The notes under the pieces are model-generated. The model was not told the origin of the DNA, did not search any database, and was given only the letters and a program-made list of their open reading frames with translations. A stretch of DNA of 64,000 nucleotides from Janibacter terrae NBRC 107853 (lineage in GTDB: Bacteria > Actinomycetota > Actinomycetes > Actinomycetales > Dermatophilaceae), in contig NZ_BCUV01000007.1 of NCBI RefSeq assembly GCF_001591405.1, positions 1,054,001 to 1,118,000 on the forward strand, read 5' to 3'. The translations under genes and the position numbers were made by a program. This document shows positions 8,054-17,505 of this stretch, piece after piece; within the stretch, counting starts at the first letter, position 1, and every line of letters starts with the position of its first letter.

Positions 8054-8676
8054 CGCGACTGCGGCTCGGCGGGCTGCTGCTCCTGCTCGCCGTGCTCTAC
8101 CTGCTCGGCGAGGCCTGGGCCGTCGGCGGCTGGCAGGGGCGTCCGTACAGCTGGACCCGTGACGCGATCAGCGCGCTCGGCGTGCCCGAGGTCATGTGGA
8201 CCGATGCCGACCGCGCCGAGTCGACGCGGCACGGGGCGATGAACGCGACCTTCGTCGTCTCGGGTGTGCGGGTCGCGCTCGCCGCGCTCGTCCTCGCCCC
8301 GTGGGTCCCGCGGTGGCGCTGGGCGGTGCTCCCTCTCGCCGTCGTGCACGGGCTCGGGGTCGTCGTCGTCGGTCTCGTGCCCACGGGCCTGACCTCCGAC
8401 CGGGCCAACGGGCACGGGACCGGCGCGGTGCTCGCGATCGTCGGCGGCACGCTGCTGCTCGTCGCGCTGACGATCGCCCTCGCGCGCCGGTACCCGGCCC
8501 TCGCCGGCTGGGCCGCGGTCTGCGCGCTCGTGTCGTGCGCGGGGATCGTCCTGATGTGGACCGGGGTGGTCGGCTTCGGGCTGGCCGAGCGGCTCGCGGT
8601 CGACGCGGTCATCGTCTGGCAGGTCGTGGCCGGGGCAGTGCTCCTGCTGCACGCCCGCCCGCCCGCCCAGCCCTAG
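8050..8676 (+). CDS. DUF998 family integral membrane protein
   Basis: A 208-residue protein with about six hydrophobic helices, starting GTG at 8050 and overlapping the previous stop. The early motif PYSWTRDAISALGVPE and the later GLVPTGLTSDRANGHGTGAVLAIVGG match DUF998 proteins, whose function is unknown. It ends four bases inside the end of the convergent LysR gene. Confidence 0.8.
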   Translation: MTRLRLGGLLLLLAVLYLLGEAWAVGGWQGRPYSWTRDAISALGVPEVMWTDADRAESTRHGAMNATFVVSGVRVALAALVLAPWVPRWRWAVLPLAVVHGLGVVVVGLVPTGLTSDRANGHGTGAVLAIVGGTLLLVALTIALARRYPALAGWAAVCALVSCAGIVLMWTGVVGFGLAERLAVDAVIVWQVVAGAVLLLHARPPAQP

Positions 8677-9614
8677 GAGGGTCTCGCCTCTTCCGGGGGC
8701 ACGCCAGCGACGGTGAGGCCCTGCTCGTCCGCAGCCGTGCGCACCGCCTCGACGAAGAGGTCGATCGACGGGCGCGGCGTCGAGCTGGCCCGGTGCGCGA
8801 CCGAGACCGTGCGCAGGATCGTCTCCTCGAGCGGCACGACGTCGACGCCCGGCGGCAGCAGCGTCAGGCCGAGGTCGGAGACGAGGGAGACCCCGAGGCC
8901 GCCGGCGATCATCGCCAGGGCGGTGAACTGCTCCTCGACGGTGTGCACGATGCGCGGCTCGAAACCGTGCGCGTGGCACTCCACCCGGACCGCGCGGCCG
9001 AAGTGCGACCGGGGCCCCGAGAGGATCCACGGGTACTCGGCCAGCTCGGTGAGGGAGACGCTGTCGCCGGGCAGGACACCCTCGGGGACGGCTGCGTGCA
9101 GCCGCTCGACGGCGACGACCGACCGCTGGACCGCGGGGTCCCAGTCGACGGGGTGGCCCGAGTAGTCGATGACGAAGGACATGTCGAGCAGCCCGTCGCG
9201 CACCGCGTCGGCGGTCTCCTCCGGGACGAGCTCGGTGGTGCGCACCGCGATGCCGGGGTGCTCGAGCGCCAGCGCCGAGAGGGCCCGCGGCAGCAGGCCG
9301 GAGGCGACCGACGCCCACACGCCCACGGTGAGGCGCGCGGTGATGCCGGACTGGGCCTGCTCGATGGCCGCGGTCGCCCGCTCGACGGAGCCGAGGATCT
9401 CCTCGGCGTGCTCGGACAGGAGGAGGCCGAGCTCGGTGAGCTGCACCCGCCGACCGTGCTTCTCGATGAGCTTGACGCCCACCTCGCGCTCGAGCTGGGC
9501 GAGCTGCTGGGAGACGCCGGAGGGGCTGTAGTGCAGGGCCTGGGCGGCAGCGGTGATCGTGCCGCGCCGGTGCAGCTCGCGCAGCATCTGCAGTCGTCGC
9601 AGGGACAGCTCCAT
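8673..9614 (-). CDS. LysR family transcriptional regulator
   Basis: A 313-residue LysR protein. The winged helix-turn-helix is at residues 3-60 (LRRLQMLRELHRRGTITAAA, then YSPSGVSQQLAQLEREVGVKL), and a periplasmic-binding-protein-like effector domain follows (ITARLTVGVWASVASGLLP; TVEEQFTALAMIAGGLGVSLV). It is divergent from the amino-acid dehydrogenase at 9744, and a perfect 10-bp inverted repeat lies between them. It therefore probably controls that dehydrogenase and itself, with an amino acid or keto acid as effector. Confidence 0.9.
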   Translation of the reverse strand: MELSLRRLQMLRELHRRGTITAAAQALHYSPSGVSQQLAQLEREVGVKLIEKHGRRVQLTELGLLLSEHAEEILGSVERATAAIEQAQSGITARLTVGVWASVASGLLPRALSALALEHPGIAVRTTELVPEETADAVRDGLLDMSFVIDYSGHPVDWDPAVQRSVVAVERLHAAVPEGVLPGDSVSLTELAEYPWILSGPRSHFGRAVRVECHAHGFEPRIVHTVEEQFTALAMIAGGLGVSLVSDLGLTLLPPGVDVVPLEETILRTVSVAHRASSTPRPSIDLFVEAVRTAADEQGLTVAGVPPEEARPS

Positions 9615-9635
9615 CCGCCCACAGTAGGCGGCGCG

Positions 9636-9660
9636 GATCGTGCACAGAAGGTGCACGATC
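9636..9660. promoter_or_regulatory. Perfect inverted repeat, probable LysR operator
   Basis: GATCGTGCAC and GTGCACGATC flank a 5-bp spacer, 21 bp from the LysR start and 84 bp before the dehydrogenase start. The contained T-N11-A-like dyad is the form LysR proteins bind. A half-related GCGCACCTT follows at about 9664. Confidence 0.75.
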
Positions 9661-9743
9661 AGGCGCACCTTCCGTAACTGGACGTCAACGGCGTCACACG
9701 CTGACGCTGGGGCCATCGCTCCTGACGCAGAAGGTGGTTCCCC

Positions 9744-10946
9744 GTGACCCTCACCCACAGCACCGACCCGTCCCACGCCTTCGTCGACCACGCCGCGGCC
9801 CACGAGGTCACCTGGGTCGATCCGGTGACCGGGGCCCACGGGTACCTCGTCGTCCACACCCTCGTCTGCGGCATCGCGACGGGTGGCACCCGGATGCGTC
9901 CCGGCTGCACGCGGGACGAGGTCGCGGACCTGGCGCGCGGGATGGCGACCAAGACGGCCGCCTTCGGTCTGCCGGTCGGCGGGGCGAAGGGGGGCATCGA
10001 CTTCGACCCGAAGGACCCGCGGGCCTTCGGTGTCCTCTCGAGGTTCTTCGACGCGATGCGCCCGTGGCTCGACGGCCACTGGGTCACCGCGGAGGACCTC
10101 GGCGTGACCCAGCAGCTCATCGACGACGTCTTCGAGGAGATCGGCCTGTCGCAGTCCTTCCACGCGGCGATCACCCGCTCCCCGGACCCAGAGGCGACCC
10201 TCGAGCGGGTGCACGCGGGACTGGCGGTCATGACCGACGGGCTGCCGCTCGGCGACATCATCGGCGGCTACGGCGTGGCGCAGGCCTGCCTCGGCGTCGC
10301 CGAGGGGTTCGACTGGGCGGTGCCCGAGACCGAGGTCACGATCCAGGGCATCGGGACGATGGGTGGCGGCGCCGCGTGGTACCTGCACGAGGCGGGCGCC
10401 CGGGTCACGGCGATCGCCGACGCGCGCGGCACGCTCGTCGACCCCGCCGGGCTGGACATCCCGACGCTGCTCGACCTGCGCGACCAGTACGGGGAGATCG
10501 ACCGCTCGCGGGTGCCGTCCCACGTGCAGCAGCTCGACCGCGACGCGATCCTGCAGATCACCGCGGACGTCTTCGTGCCGGCGGCGGTCTCGTACGCGAT
10601 CCGTGAGGACAACGTCGAAGGGGTGGCCGCCCGCGTCGTCGTCGAGGCCGCCAACGCCGCGACCACCTGGGGGGCCGAGGACACGCTCACCGCGCGCGGC
10701 ATCCCGGTCGTGCCGGACTTCATCGCCAACACGGGGGCCGCGGCCTGGGCCTGGTGGCTGCTCCAGGGGCAGGTCGGGACCGATCCGCAGGACTCTTTCC
10801 GGCGGCTGTCGACCGAGATGCGCTCGAAGGTCGCGGTGCTCGCCCGGGCGTGGAGGCAGGAGGGCACGCCGATGCGCGACACCGCCTTCGCACTCGCCGC
10901 GACCAACCTGCGGCTGCTCGAGGGCGCCCAGATCGTCATCCCCTGA
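9744..10946 (+). CDS. Glu/Leu/Phe/Val dehydrogenase family protein
   Basis: A 400-residue NAD(P)-dependent amino-acid dehydrogenase that would interconvert an L-amino acid with its 2-oxo acid and ammonia. ATKTAAFGLPVGGAKGGIDFDP near residue 75 holds the catalytic lysine loop, AEDLGVT near 115 the conserved Asp, and VTIQGIGTMGGGAAWYLHEAG near 195 the Rossmann nucleotide site. The length is between leucine (about 360) and glutamate (about 450) dehydrogenases, so substrate is open. The start is a GTG at 9744. It is divergent from the LysR gene and ends just before a long palindrome. Confidence 0.88.
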   Translation: MTLTHSTDPSHAFVDHAAAHEVTWVDPVTGAHGYLVVHTLVCGIATGGTRMRPGCTRDEVADLARGMATKTAAFGLPVGGAKGGIDFDPKDPRAFGVLSRFFDAMRPWLDGHWVTAEDLGVTQQLIDDVFEEIGLSQSFHAAITRSPDPEATLERVHAGLAVMTDGLPLGDIIGGYGVAQACLGVAEGFDWAVPETEVTIQGIGTMGGGAAWYLHEAGARVTAIADARGTLVDPAGLDIPTLLDLRDQYGEIDRSRVPSHVQQLDRDAILQITADVFVPAAVSYAIREDNVEGVAARVVVEAANAATTWGAEDTLTARGIPVVPDFIANTGAAAWAWWLLQGQVGTDPQDSFRRLSTEMRSKVAVLARAWRQEGTPMRDTAFALAATNLRLLEGAQIVIP

Positions 10947-10952
10947 CGTCCT

Positions 10953-11007
10953 GACACTCGGGTGATGGCTCCTATCCGGTCCGGATAGGAGCCATCACCC
11001 GAGTGTC
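10953..11007. terminator. 55-bp near-perfect palindrome between convergent genes
   Basis: Two perfect 27-bp arms (10953-10979 and 10981-11007) are separated by one base; the centre reads CCTATCCGG-T-CCGGATAGG. It lies 7 bp after the dehydrogenase stop and 8 bp before the end of the convergent GntR gene, so a bidirectional terminator is likely. There is no T-tract, as is usual in high-GC actinobacteria. Confidence 0.75.
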
Positions 11008-11014
11008 GGCGCGG

Positions 11015-11683
11015 TCAGGGCGTGCGCTTGGCGACGAGCCGCTCGACGGCATCGTCGAGGTGGGCCTGCAGCGCCGCCTTGGCGCGGGCAGGGGTCGCCT
11101 CGAGGATCGTGCGGCGCAGGGCCTCGTGCTCGTCGACCTGGGTCTCGAGCTCGGTGTAGGTCGTGCGCAGCTCGCCCAGGCACATCCGGGTCTCGACGAG
11201 CAGGGTGCGCATCGCCCGGATGAGGCGCGGGCTGGCGGAGGCCTCGACGAGCACCTCGTGGAAGTGCTGGTCGGCGTCCGAGACGGCCGGGCCGTCCCCC
11301 TTCGCGGCGGCCTGACGCATCCGCCGGACGACCTCGTCGAGCTCGCCGGCGGTGGCCTCGCGGCGGCCCTCGTCGAGGACGACCTCGAGGGCGCCCCGCT
11401 CGATGACCGAGCGGGTCCGGTAGACGTCGCGCACGTCCTCGAGGGTCAGCTCGCTGACGAAGACGCCGCGGTTGGTGATCGCGTGGAGGATGCCCTCGGA
11501 GACGAGGCGCTGCATGGCCTCGCGCAGCGGGCCGCGCGAGACCTCGAAGTGCGCGGCCAGGTCCGCCTCGCCGAGCTGCTCACCCGGCTCGAGGCGCCCG
11601 GTCATGACGGCGCCGCGCAGCTCGTCGGCGAGGTACTCGACCGTCGAGCGGCGCGGGTTGGGGGTCAGGTCACTGACGGGCAT
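11015..11683 (-). CDS. GntR family regulator, FCD (FadR/VanR) subfamily
   Basis: A 222-residue regulator: winged HTH at residues 13-75 (LADELRGAVMTGRLEPGEQL, SRGPLREAMQRLVSEGIL) and an all-helical FCD effector domain (VIERGALEVVL, DADQHFHEVLVEASASPRL, DEHEALRRTILEATP) with the Asp/His residues that bind metal and carboxylate ligand. It is last in a run with two maleate-isomerase-like genes and overlaps the upstream one by 14 bp. The likely operators are the matching TTGTTGACAA words at about 13178 and 17448. Confidence 0.9.
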   Translation of the reverse strand: MPVSDLTPNPRRSTVEYLADELRGAVMTGRLEPGEQLGEADLAAHFEVSRGPLREAMQRLVSEGILHAITNRGVFVSELTLEDVRDVYRTRSVIERGALEVVLDEGRREATAGELDEVVRRMRQAAAKGDGPAVSDADQHFHEVLVEASASPRLIRAMRTLLVETRMCLGELRTTYTELETQVDEHEALRRTILEATPARAKAALQAHLDDAVERLVAKRTP

Positions 11684-12401
11684 GGTCCTGCCTTTGCGCG
11701 AAGAGGGCCCCCAGCACGGAGGACGTGGGCCTCGACCCGGCGAGGGCCAACGCCTGCCAGATCGTCACCTGGTTGGCGGTGAGCACCGGCTTGCCCAGCC
11801 GCGCCTCGAGGTCGGGGATGACCGCGAGGGTACGCATCGCCGTGTCGGGCACGAGGAGCGTCTGCGCCTCGGGACGGTCGTGGGCGACGGCGAGCTCGAG
11901 GACCTGCTCGGGGGCCAGGCCCCCCACCTCCGCGGCCGTGTCGATGCCGGCGCTGCCCATCGCGACGACCTCGATGCCCGCGGCCGCGAGGTAGTCCACG
12001 AAGAGGGCGGCCACCTCGCGCGGGTAGCTCGCGGCGACCGCGACCCGGGTGAGGCCGAGGTCGGCGAGGGCCGCGACGAAGGCCGCGCTCGTGCTCGATG
12101 CGGGCACGCCTGTCGCAGCGGCGAGCTGGTCGATCTGCTGCTGCGCACCCTCCGGCCCGTAGACGAAGCTGCCCGACGTGCACGCCCAGACCACCGACTG
12201 GGGCGCGTGCTCGGCCAGCGCCGCAGCGCCCGCGGCGAGGCGGTCCGGCCGGCCGAGGTCGAGCAGCTCGGGCACGGCGTGCAGGTCGGTGCCGTAGACG
12301 TGCGTGACGGGCAGGTGCACGCCGAGCAGCGCGGCAGCCCAGGGGTACTCGTCCTCGGCCGCGTGGTCCGGGTAGATGATCCCGGCAGTGGGTGCGCTCA
12401 C
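11670..12401 (-). CDS. Maleate isomerase / Asp-Glu racemase-like protein, one catalytic Cys
   Basis: A 243-residue member of the maleate isomerase / arylmalonate decarboxylase superfamily. It has the first-lobe cysteine in WACTSGSFVYG near residue 70, but in the second lobe where the paralogue at 12398 has SCTNL this protein has VPDTAM, so Asp replaces Cys. Two-cysteine isomerases need both, so this copy may run a different reaction (one-base or decarboxylase-like) or pair with its paralogue. The GTG start overlaps the upstream stop (GTGA). The shared C-terminal segment GKPVLTANQVTIWQ confirms homology. Confidence 0.8.
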   Translation of the reverse strand: MSAPTAGIIYPDHAAEDEYPWAAALLGVHLPVTHVYGTDLHAVPELLDLGRPDRLAAGAAALAEHAPQSVVWACTSGSFVYGPEGAQQQIDQLAAATGVPASSTSAAFVAALADLGLTRVAVAASYPREVAALFVDYLAAAGIEVVAMGSAGIDTAAEVGGLAPEQVLELAVAHDRPEAQTLLVPDTAMRTLAVIPDLEARLGKPVLTANQVTIWQALALAGSRPTSSVLGALFAQRQDHARQ

Positions 12402-13144
12402 GGGCCGAACACCTCCCGGAGCCATCGGCCCGGCCCCGTCGTCGGCAGCCCCATGCGGGCCAGACAGGCCCACACGGTCAGCTGGTTGGCGGTGAGCACC
12501 GGTTTGCCGAGGTCCCGCTCGAGCGGACCGATGATGTCGTAGGTCGGCAGGTTGGTGCACGAGACGAAGAGCGCCTCGCTCGCGGGGTCGTCCGCGGCGC
12601 AGACGAGCTCGGCCACGGTGCGGTAGTTGACCCGCCAGATGCCGCCGCCGAGCCCGAGGTGCTGGGCCGTGACGACCTCGACCCCGAGCTCGCCGAGGAA
12701 GCCGACGAGCCGCTCGGTGAGCGGCTGGTCGTAGGGCGTGATGACCGAGACGTGCCGTAGTCCGAGGGCGGTCACCGCCTCGGCGAGGGCACCGGAGGAG
12801 GTCACGGCGTCGGGGGCGCCTGCCGCGCGGATCGCGTCACCGAGGGCGACCTCACCTTCGCGCCCGTGGACGAAGCTGCCCGAGCTGCACAGGTAGGCCA
12901 CGACCTCCGGCTCGACCCCGAGCAGCTCACGGGTCGCCGCCTGCAGCGCCGCCACGTCCGAGACACGCTGCGCCATCTCCAGGCTCACCGGGACCGGCTC
13001 GAAGGGGGTGCGCGCCAGGTGGAAGCTCACCTCCAGCGGCGCCCACCGCCACAGCTCCCGCTCGAGGGCGAGGTCGAAGGGGGCGATGACCCCGATGCCG
13101 CGCTGGGCCAGCGGACCGTCGTACTCGGTGCCGGTCAGCTCCAC
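12398..13144 (-). CDS. Maleate isomerase / Asp-Glu racemase-like protein, two catalytic Cys
   Basis: A 248-residue protein with both expected cysteines: YLCSSGSFVHG near residue 80 and FVSCTNLPTYD near 195, the arrangement used by maleate cis-trans isomerase and related racemases. GKPVLTANQLTVWACL near the end is conserved with the downstream paralogue. It starts at a GTG preceded by a GGGAGG-type ribosome site. It is first gene of the leftward operon, divergent from the 2-hydroxyacid dehydrogenase across an operator. With the amidase it suggests degradation of a cyclic imide or amide through a C4 diacid, but the substrate is unproven. Confidence 0.85.
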   Translation of the reverse strand: MELTGTEYDGPLAQRGIGVIAPFDLALERELWRWAPLEVSFHLARTPFEPVPVSLEMAQRVSDVAALQAATRELLGVEPEVVAYLCSSGSFVHGREGEVALGDAIRAAGAPDAVTSSGALAEAVTALGLRHVSVITPYDQPLTERLVGFLGELGVEVVTAQHLGLGGGIWRVNYRTVAELVCAADDPASEALFVSCTNLPTYDIIGPLERDLGKPVLTANQLTVWACLARMGLPTTGPGRWLREVFGP

Positions 13145-13173
13145 GCGAGGACCTCCCTTCGACCGGGATTGCC

Positions 13174-13214
13174 AGATTGTTGACAATCTAGGAACCCGCT
13201 CATACGTTGTCAAC
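13174..13214. promoter_or_regulatory. GntR-type operator over a strong promoter; leaderless start
   Basis: AGATTGT-TG-ACAATCT (13174-13189) is a palindrome of the FCD-GntR type. It overlaps a consensus -35 TTGACA at 13180-13185. Seventeen bases later is TACGTT (13203-13208) as -10, which puts the transcription start at about 13215, the ATG itself, so the mRNA is probably leaderless. A second half-word TTGTCAAC lies at 13207-13214. Confidence 0.7.
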
Positions 13215-14204
13215 ATGCCCAGGCAGTCCGTGGTCGTGGTGCTCCACGACGGTGATCTCCCGAGCGAGCAGGCGATGGCGCCGGTCCGCGAGCGGGCGCG
13301 CGAGGTGCGCTACGCGAGCGCCGAGGAGCTGCCGGAGGCGCTCGCGGGGGCGGACGTGCTCTTCGCCTACGACTTCTTCTCCAGCGCCATCCCCCAGGCC
13401 TGGCACGCGGCCGACGCCCTGAGGTGGATCCACGTCGCCTCCACGGGCGTCGACGCGATCCTCTCGCCGGAGGTGCGCGGCAGCGACGTGGTGCTGACCA
13501 ACTCGCGCGGGGTCTTCGACGAGGCCATCGCCGAGTACGTGCTCGGGCAGGTCGTGAGCATCGCCAAGGACCTGCCGCGCTCCTGGGAGCTGCAGCAGGC
13601 GCACCGCTGGGTCCACCGCGAGTCCGAGCGGGTCGCGGGCTCCCGCGTCCTCGTCGTCGGCACCGGCCGGATCGGGCGCGCCATCGCCCGGCTGCTGCGG
13701 GCGGTCGGCATGCAGGTGAGCGGGTCGGGGCGCCGCGCCCGCACCGACGACCCCGACTTCGGGACCGTCACCGCGCAGGAGGAGCTGCACCACGCGCTCG
13801 CCGCGGCCGACTGGGTCGTCTGCATCGCCCCGCTCACCGACGCGACGCGCGGCATGTTCGACGCCGCCGCCTTCCGCGTGATGCCCGACCACGCCCGCCT
13901 CATCAACGTCGGGCGCGGCGAGTCCGTCGTCACCGACGACCTCGTGGATGCCCTGCGCGAAGGGGACATCGCCGGCGCCGTCCTCGACGTCCTCGACACC
14001 GAGCCGCTCCCTGCCGACCACCCCCTGTGGGACATGCCGGGCGTGCACATCACGCCGCACAGCTCGGGGGACTTCGTCGGGTGGCGCGAGGAGCTCGTGC
14101 GCCTCTTCGCCGACAACTTCGCCCGGTGGGTCGACGAGGAGCCGCTGCTCCACGTCGTCGACACCTCGCTGGGCTACGTACCGACCGACGGGAGCCGTGC
14201 ATGA
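13215..14204 (+). CDS. D-2-hydroxyacid dehydrogenase family protein
   Basis: A 329-residue NAD(P)-dependent oxidoreductase that would reduce or oxidise a 2-oxo/2-hydroxy acid. VLVVGTGRIGRAIARLLRAVGM near residue 140 is the Rossmann GxGxxG; NVGRGESVVTDDLVDAL near 235 contains the catalytic Arg; DTEPLPADHPLW has the Glu; and ITPHSSG near 285 the catalytic His. It has no recognisable ribosome site and a promoter spaced for a leaderless message. The stop overlaps the amidase start (ATGA). Confidence 0.88.
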   Translation: MPRQSVVVVLHDGDLPSEQAMAPVRERAREVRYASAEELPEALAGADVLFAYDFFSSAIPQAWHAADALRWIHVASTGVDAILSPEVRGSDVVLTNSRGVFDEAIAEYVLGQVVSIAKDLPRSWELQQAHRWVHRESERVAGSRVLVVGTGRIGRAIARLLRAVGMQVSGSGRRARTDDPDFGTVTAQEELHHALAAADWVVCIAPLTDATRGMFDAAAFRVMPDHARLINVGRGESVVTDDLVDALREGDIAGAVLDVLDTEPLPADHPLWDMPGVHITPHSSGDFVGWREELVRLFADNFARWVDEEPLLHVVDTSLGYVPTDGSRA

Positions 14205-15571
14205 ACCCCACCGAGATGACCGCCGTCGAGCTCGTCGCCGCCTACGGGTCCGGCGAGCTCTCCCCGGTCGAGGCGACCGACGCGGTCCTCGACCGGATCG
14301 AGGCGGCCGACGGTGAGATCAACGCCTTCTGCCTCGTCGACCGCGAGTCGGCCCTCGTCCAGGCGCGCGCCGCGGAGGAGCGGTGGCGTGCCGGGCACCC
14401 GCAGGGCCTGCTCGACGGGGTGCCCATCTCGATCAAGGACATCTTCCTCACCGAGGGGTGGCCCACCCTTCGCGGCTCCAGGGCGATCGACCCGGACCAG
14501 CCGTGGACGGTCGACTCGCCCGTCGCGGCCCGGCTGCGCGCGGACGGGATGGTCTTCGTCGGCAAGACGACGACGCCCGAGCTCGCGTGGAAGGGCGTCA
14601 CCGACTCACCCCTGACCGGCATCACCCGCAACCCGGCCGACCCCTCGACGACCGCCGGGGGGTCGTCGGGGGGCGCGGCTGCGGCGGTCGCGGCCGGCAT
14701 GGGCCCGGTCGCGGTGGGGACGGACGGCGGCGGCAGCGTGCGGATCCCCGCGTCCTTCTGCGGGATCGTCGGCTTCAAGCCCACGCACGGGCGGATCCCG
14801 ATGTTCCCCGCGAGCCCCTTCGGCCCCCTCGCGCACGCGGGTCCGATGACCCGCACGGTCGAGGACGCGGCCGTGCTCATGGACATCCTCTCGATGCCCG
14901 ACCCGCGCGACCCCACCTCGCTCGCGCCACCGACTCGGACCTTCCGCGGTGAGCTGGCCCGTGACCTCACCGGGCTGCACGTGGCCTACTCGCGGGACCT
15001 CGGCTGGGCGCAGGTCGACGACGAGGTCGGCTCGATCGTCGATGCCGCCGTCGCGCGGATCGCTGCCGCGGGGATGGTCGTCGAGGCCGAGGACCCGGGC
15101 TTCGGGGACCCGCGGGAGGCCTTCGAGCTGCTCTGGGCGACCGGTGCCGCGACGCTCCTGCGCGGGATGCCCGGTGCGCGCGAGACGGTCGACCCCGGCC
15201 TCGGCCGCATCTGGGACGAAGGGGAGACCAGCTCCGGTGTCGAGTACCTCCAGGCGCGGGCCGTGGCGGCGCAGCTCGGCATCACGATGGGCGCCTTCCA
15301 CGAGCGGCACAACCTGCTGCTCACCCCGACGATGCCGATCGTCGCCTTCGAGGCCGGGCACGACGTGCCGCCGGGCAGCGGCCTGCGCGGCTGGCCCGAC
15401 TGGACCCCCTTCACCTACCCCTTCAACATGACCCAGCAGCCAGCGATCAGCATCCCGTGCGGCACGACCGCGGCGGGACTGCCCGTGGGACTGCAGATCG
15501 TCGGCCCGCGGCACTCGGACGACCTGGTCCTGGCCGCTGCGCGGTGGGTCGAGGGCGTCCTCGCGGGCTGA
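14201..15571 (+). CDS. Amidase, amidase-signature family
   Basis: A 456-residue amidase-signature hydrolase that cleaves an amide to acid and ammonia. The catalytic lysine is in DGVPISIKDIF near residue 80 and the Ser-cisSer pair in TAGGSSGGAAAAVAAG near 155; the conserved GTDGGGSVRIPASFCGIVGFKP follows. The substrate is not predictable from the signature. It is coupled to the 2-hydroxyacid dehydrogenase under the TTGTTGACAA promoter, with the maleate-isomerase-like genes divergent, so it probably acts early in the same pathway. Confidence 0.9.
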   Translation: MNPTEMTAVELVAAYGSGELSPVEATDAVLDRIEAADGEINAFCLVDRESALVQARAAEERWRAGHPQGLLDGVPISIKDIFLTEGWPTLRGSRAIDPDQPWTVDSPVAARLRADGMVFVGKTTTPELAWKGVTDSPLTGITRNPADPSTTAGGSSGGAAAAVAAGMGPVAVGTDGGGSVRIPASFCGIVGFKPTHGRIPMFPASPFGPLAHAGPMTRTVEDAAVLMDILSMPDPRDPTSLAPPTRTFRGELARDLTGLHVAYSRDLGWAQVDDEVGSIVDAAVARIAAAGMVVEAEDPGFGDPREAFELLWATGAATLLRGMPGARETVDPGLGRIWDEGETSSGVEYLQARAVAAQLGITMGAFHERHNLLLTPTMPIVAFEAGHDVPPGSGLRGWPDWTPFTYPFNMTQQPAISIPCGTTAAGLPVGLQIVGPRHSDDLVLAAARWVEGVLAG

Positions 15572-15584
15572 CCCCCTTCGCGCT

Positions 15585-15633
15585 GGGTGGAGGTGAACGC
15601 GCCGGAGAAACATCCGCGCGCATACCTCCACCC
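15585..15633. terminator. Inverted repeat between convergent amidase and DUF3830 genes
   Basis: GGGTGGAGGT (15585-15594) and ACCTCCACCC (15624-15633) are perfect 10-bp arms around a GC-rich, partly self-pairing loop. It lies 13 bp past the amidase stop and 10 bp from the end of the convergent gene, so a bidirectional terminator is likely. Confidence 0.65.
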
Positions 15634-15643
15634 GATGGGGGGC

Positions 15644-16138
15644 TCACCCCCGGGCGAAGACCAGTCGCTCCCCGGCGAACCCGTGGCGCCACAGGTCGTT
15701 GCAGGCCTCGGCCATCTCGGTGAGCCCCTCCTCGATCGCGCCGAAGACCGAGCCGGGCACCCAGCCCAGGTCGCCGTTGATGAGCAGGTTGTTGCGGCCG
15801 TAGAAGATCGCCAGGTCGGTGGCGCCCTGCTCGGCGTGCGCCGTCGACCCCGGGTCGTACCCGTAGGCGGGGTTGCCGATCTCCCAGGGCTCGAAGTCGA
15901 AGAGGCACACGTCGCCGGGGATCGGAGTGATCGTCGGGTTCTCCCGGTGGGGTGCGGCGGTGATCCGCGGGAGCAGCGTGTAGACCTCGTTGCGGGCGTA
16001 CTTCGCGTGGAAGGCGTCACCGCCTGCCGGCAGTGCGTCCCACACGGCGTCGCAGGTCAACGGCGCCTCGTCGTCGAGGAGCCGTGCCCGGCACACCACG
16101 CCGCGCGACTCGAGGGCGATTGTGATGTACCGGGGCAT
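15644..16138 (-). CDS. DUF3830 family protein (cyclophilin-like fold)
   Basis: A 164-residue protein of DUF3830: YITIALESRGVVCRARLLDDEAP at the start, GDAFHAKYARNEVYTLLP near residue 40, PGDVCLFDFEPWEIG near 75 and FYGRNNLLINGDLGWVPG near 110. DUF3830 proteins adopt a cyclophilin-like barrel and often sit beside Asp/Glu racemase-like and amidase genes in catabolic clusters, but their chemistry is unknown to me. Here it lies directly downstream of the aminotransferase on the same strand, 3 bp away, so it shares that operon. Confidence 0.82.
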   Translation of the reverse strand: MPRYITIALESRGVVCRARLLDDEAPLTCDAVWDALPAGGDAFHAKYARNEVYTLLPRITAAPHRENPTITPIPGDVCLFDFEPWEIGNPAYGYDPGSTAHAEQGATDLAIFYGRNNLLINGDLGWVPGSVFGAIEEGLTEMAEACNDLWRHGFAGERLVFARG

Positions 16139-16141
16139 GGC

Positions 16142-17422
<1,281 letters not shown>

Positions 17423-17442
17423 CGGTACCTCCGGTTGTTCGT

Positions 17443-17457
17443 CTGATTGTTGACAAT
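17443..17457. promoter_or_regulatory. Second copy of the TTGTTGACAA operator
   Basis: GATTGTTGACAAT at about 17445-17457 matches the word at 13176-13187 in the promoter of the 2-hydroxyacid dehydrogenase. It is in the divergent gap between gabT and the aldehyde dehydrogenase, 22 bp from the gabT start. The same GntR repressor probably binds both. I could not fix a convincing -10 for either direction here. Confidence 0.65.
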
Positions 17458-17505
17458 ACGTCTACGGTGAGGGGGACGGCAAGGACGCTGACGAAGGAGC
17501 CTTCC

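Noticed and set aside
17450-17468. TTGACA...TACGGT as a promoter for gabD
   Set aside because: The spacing is only 7 bp; TTGACA here is better explained as part of the GntR operator.
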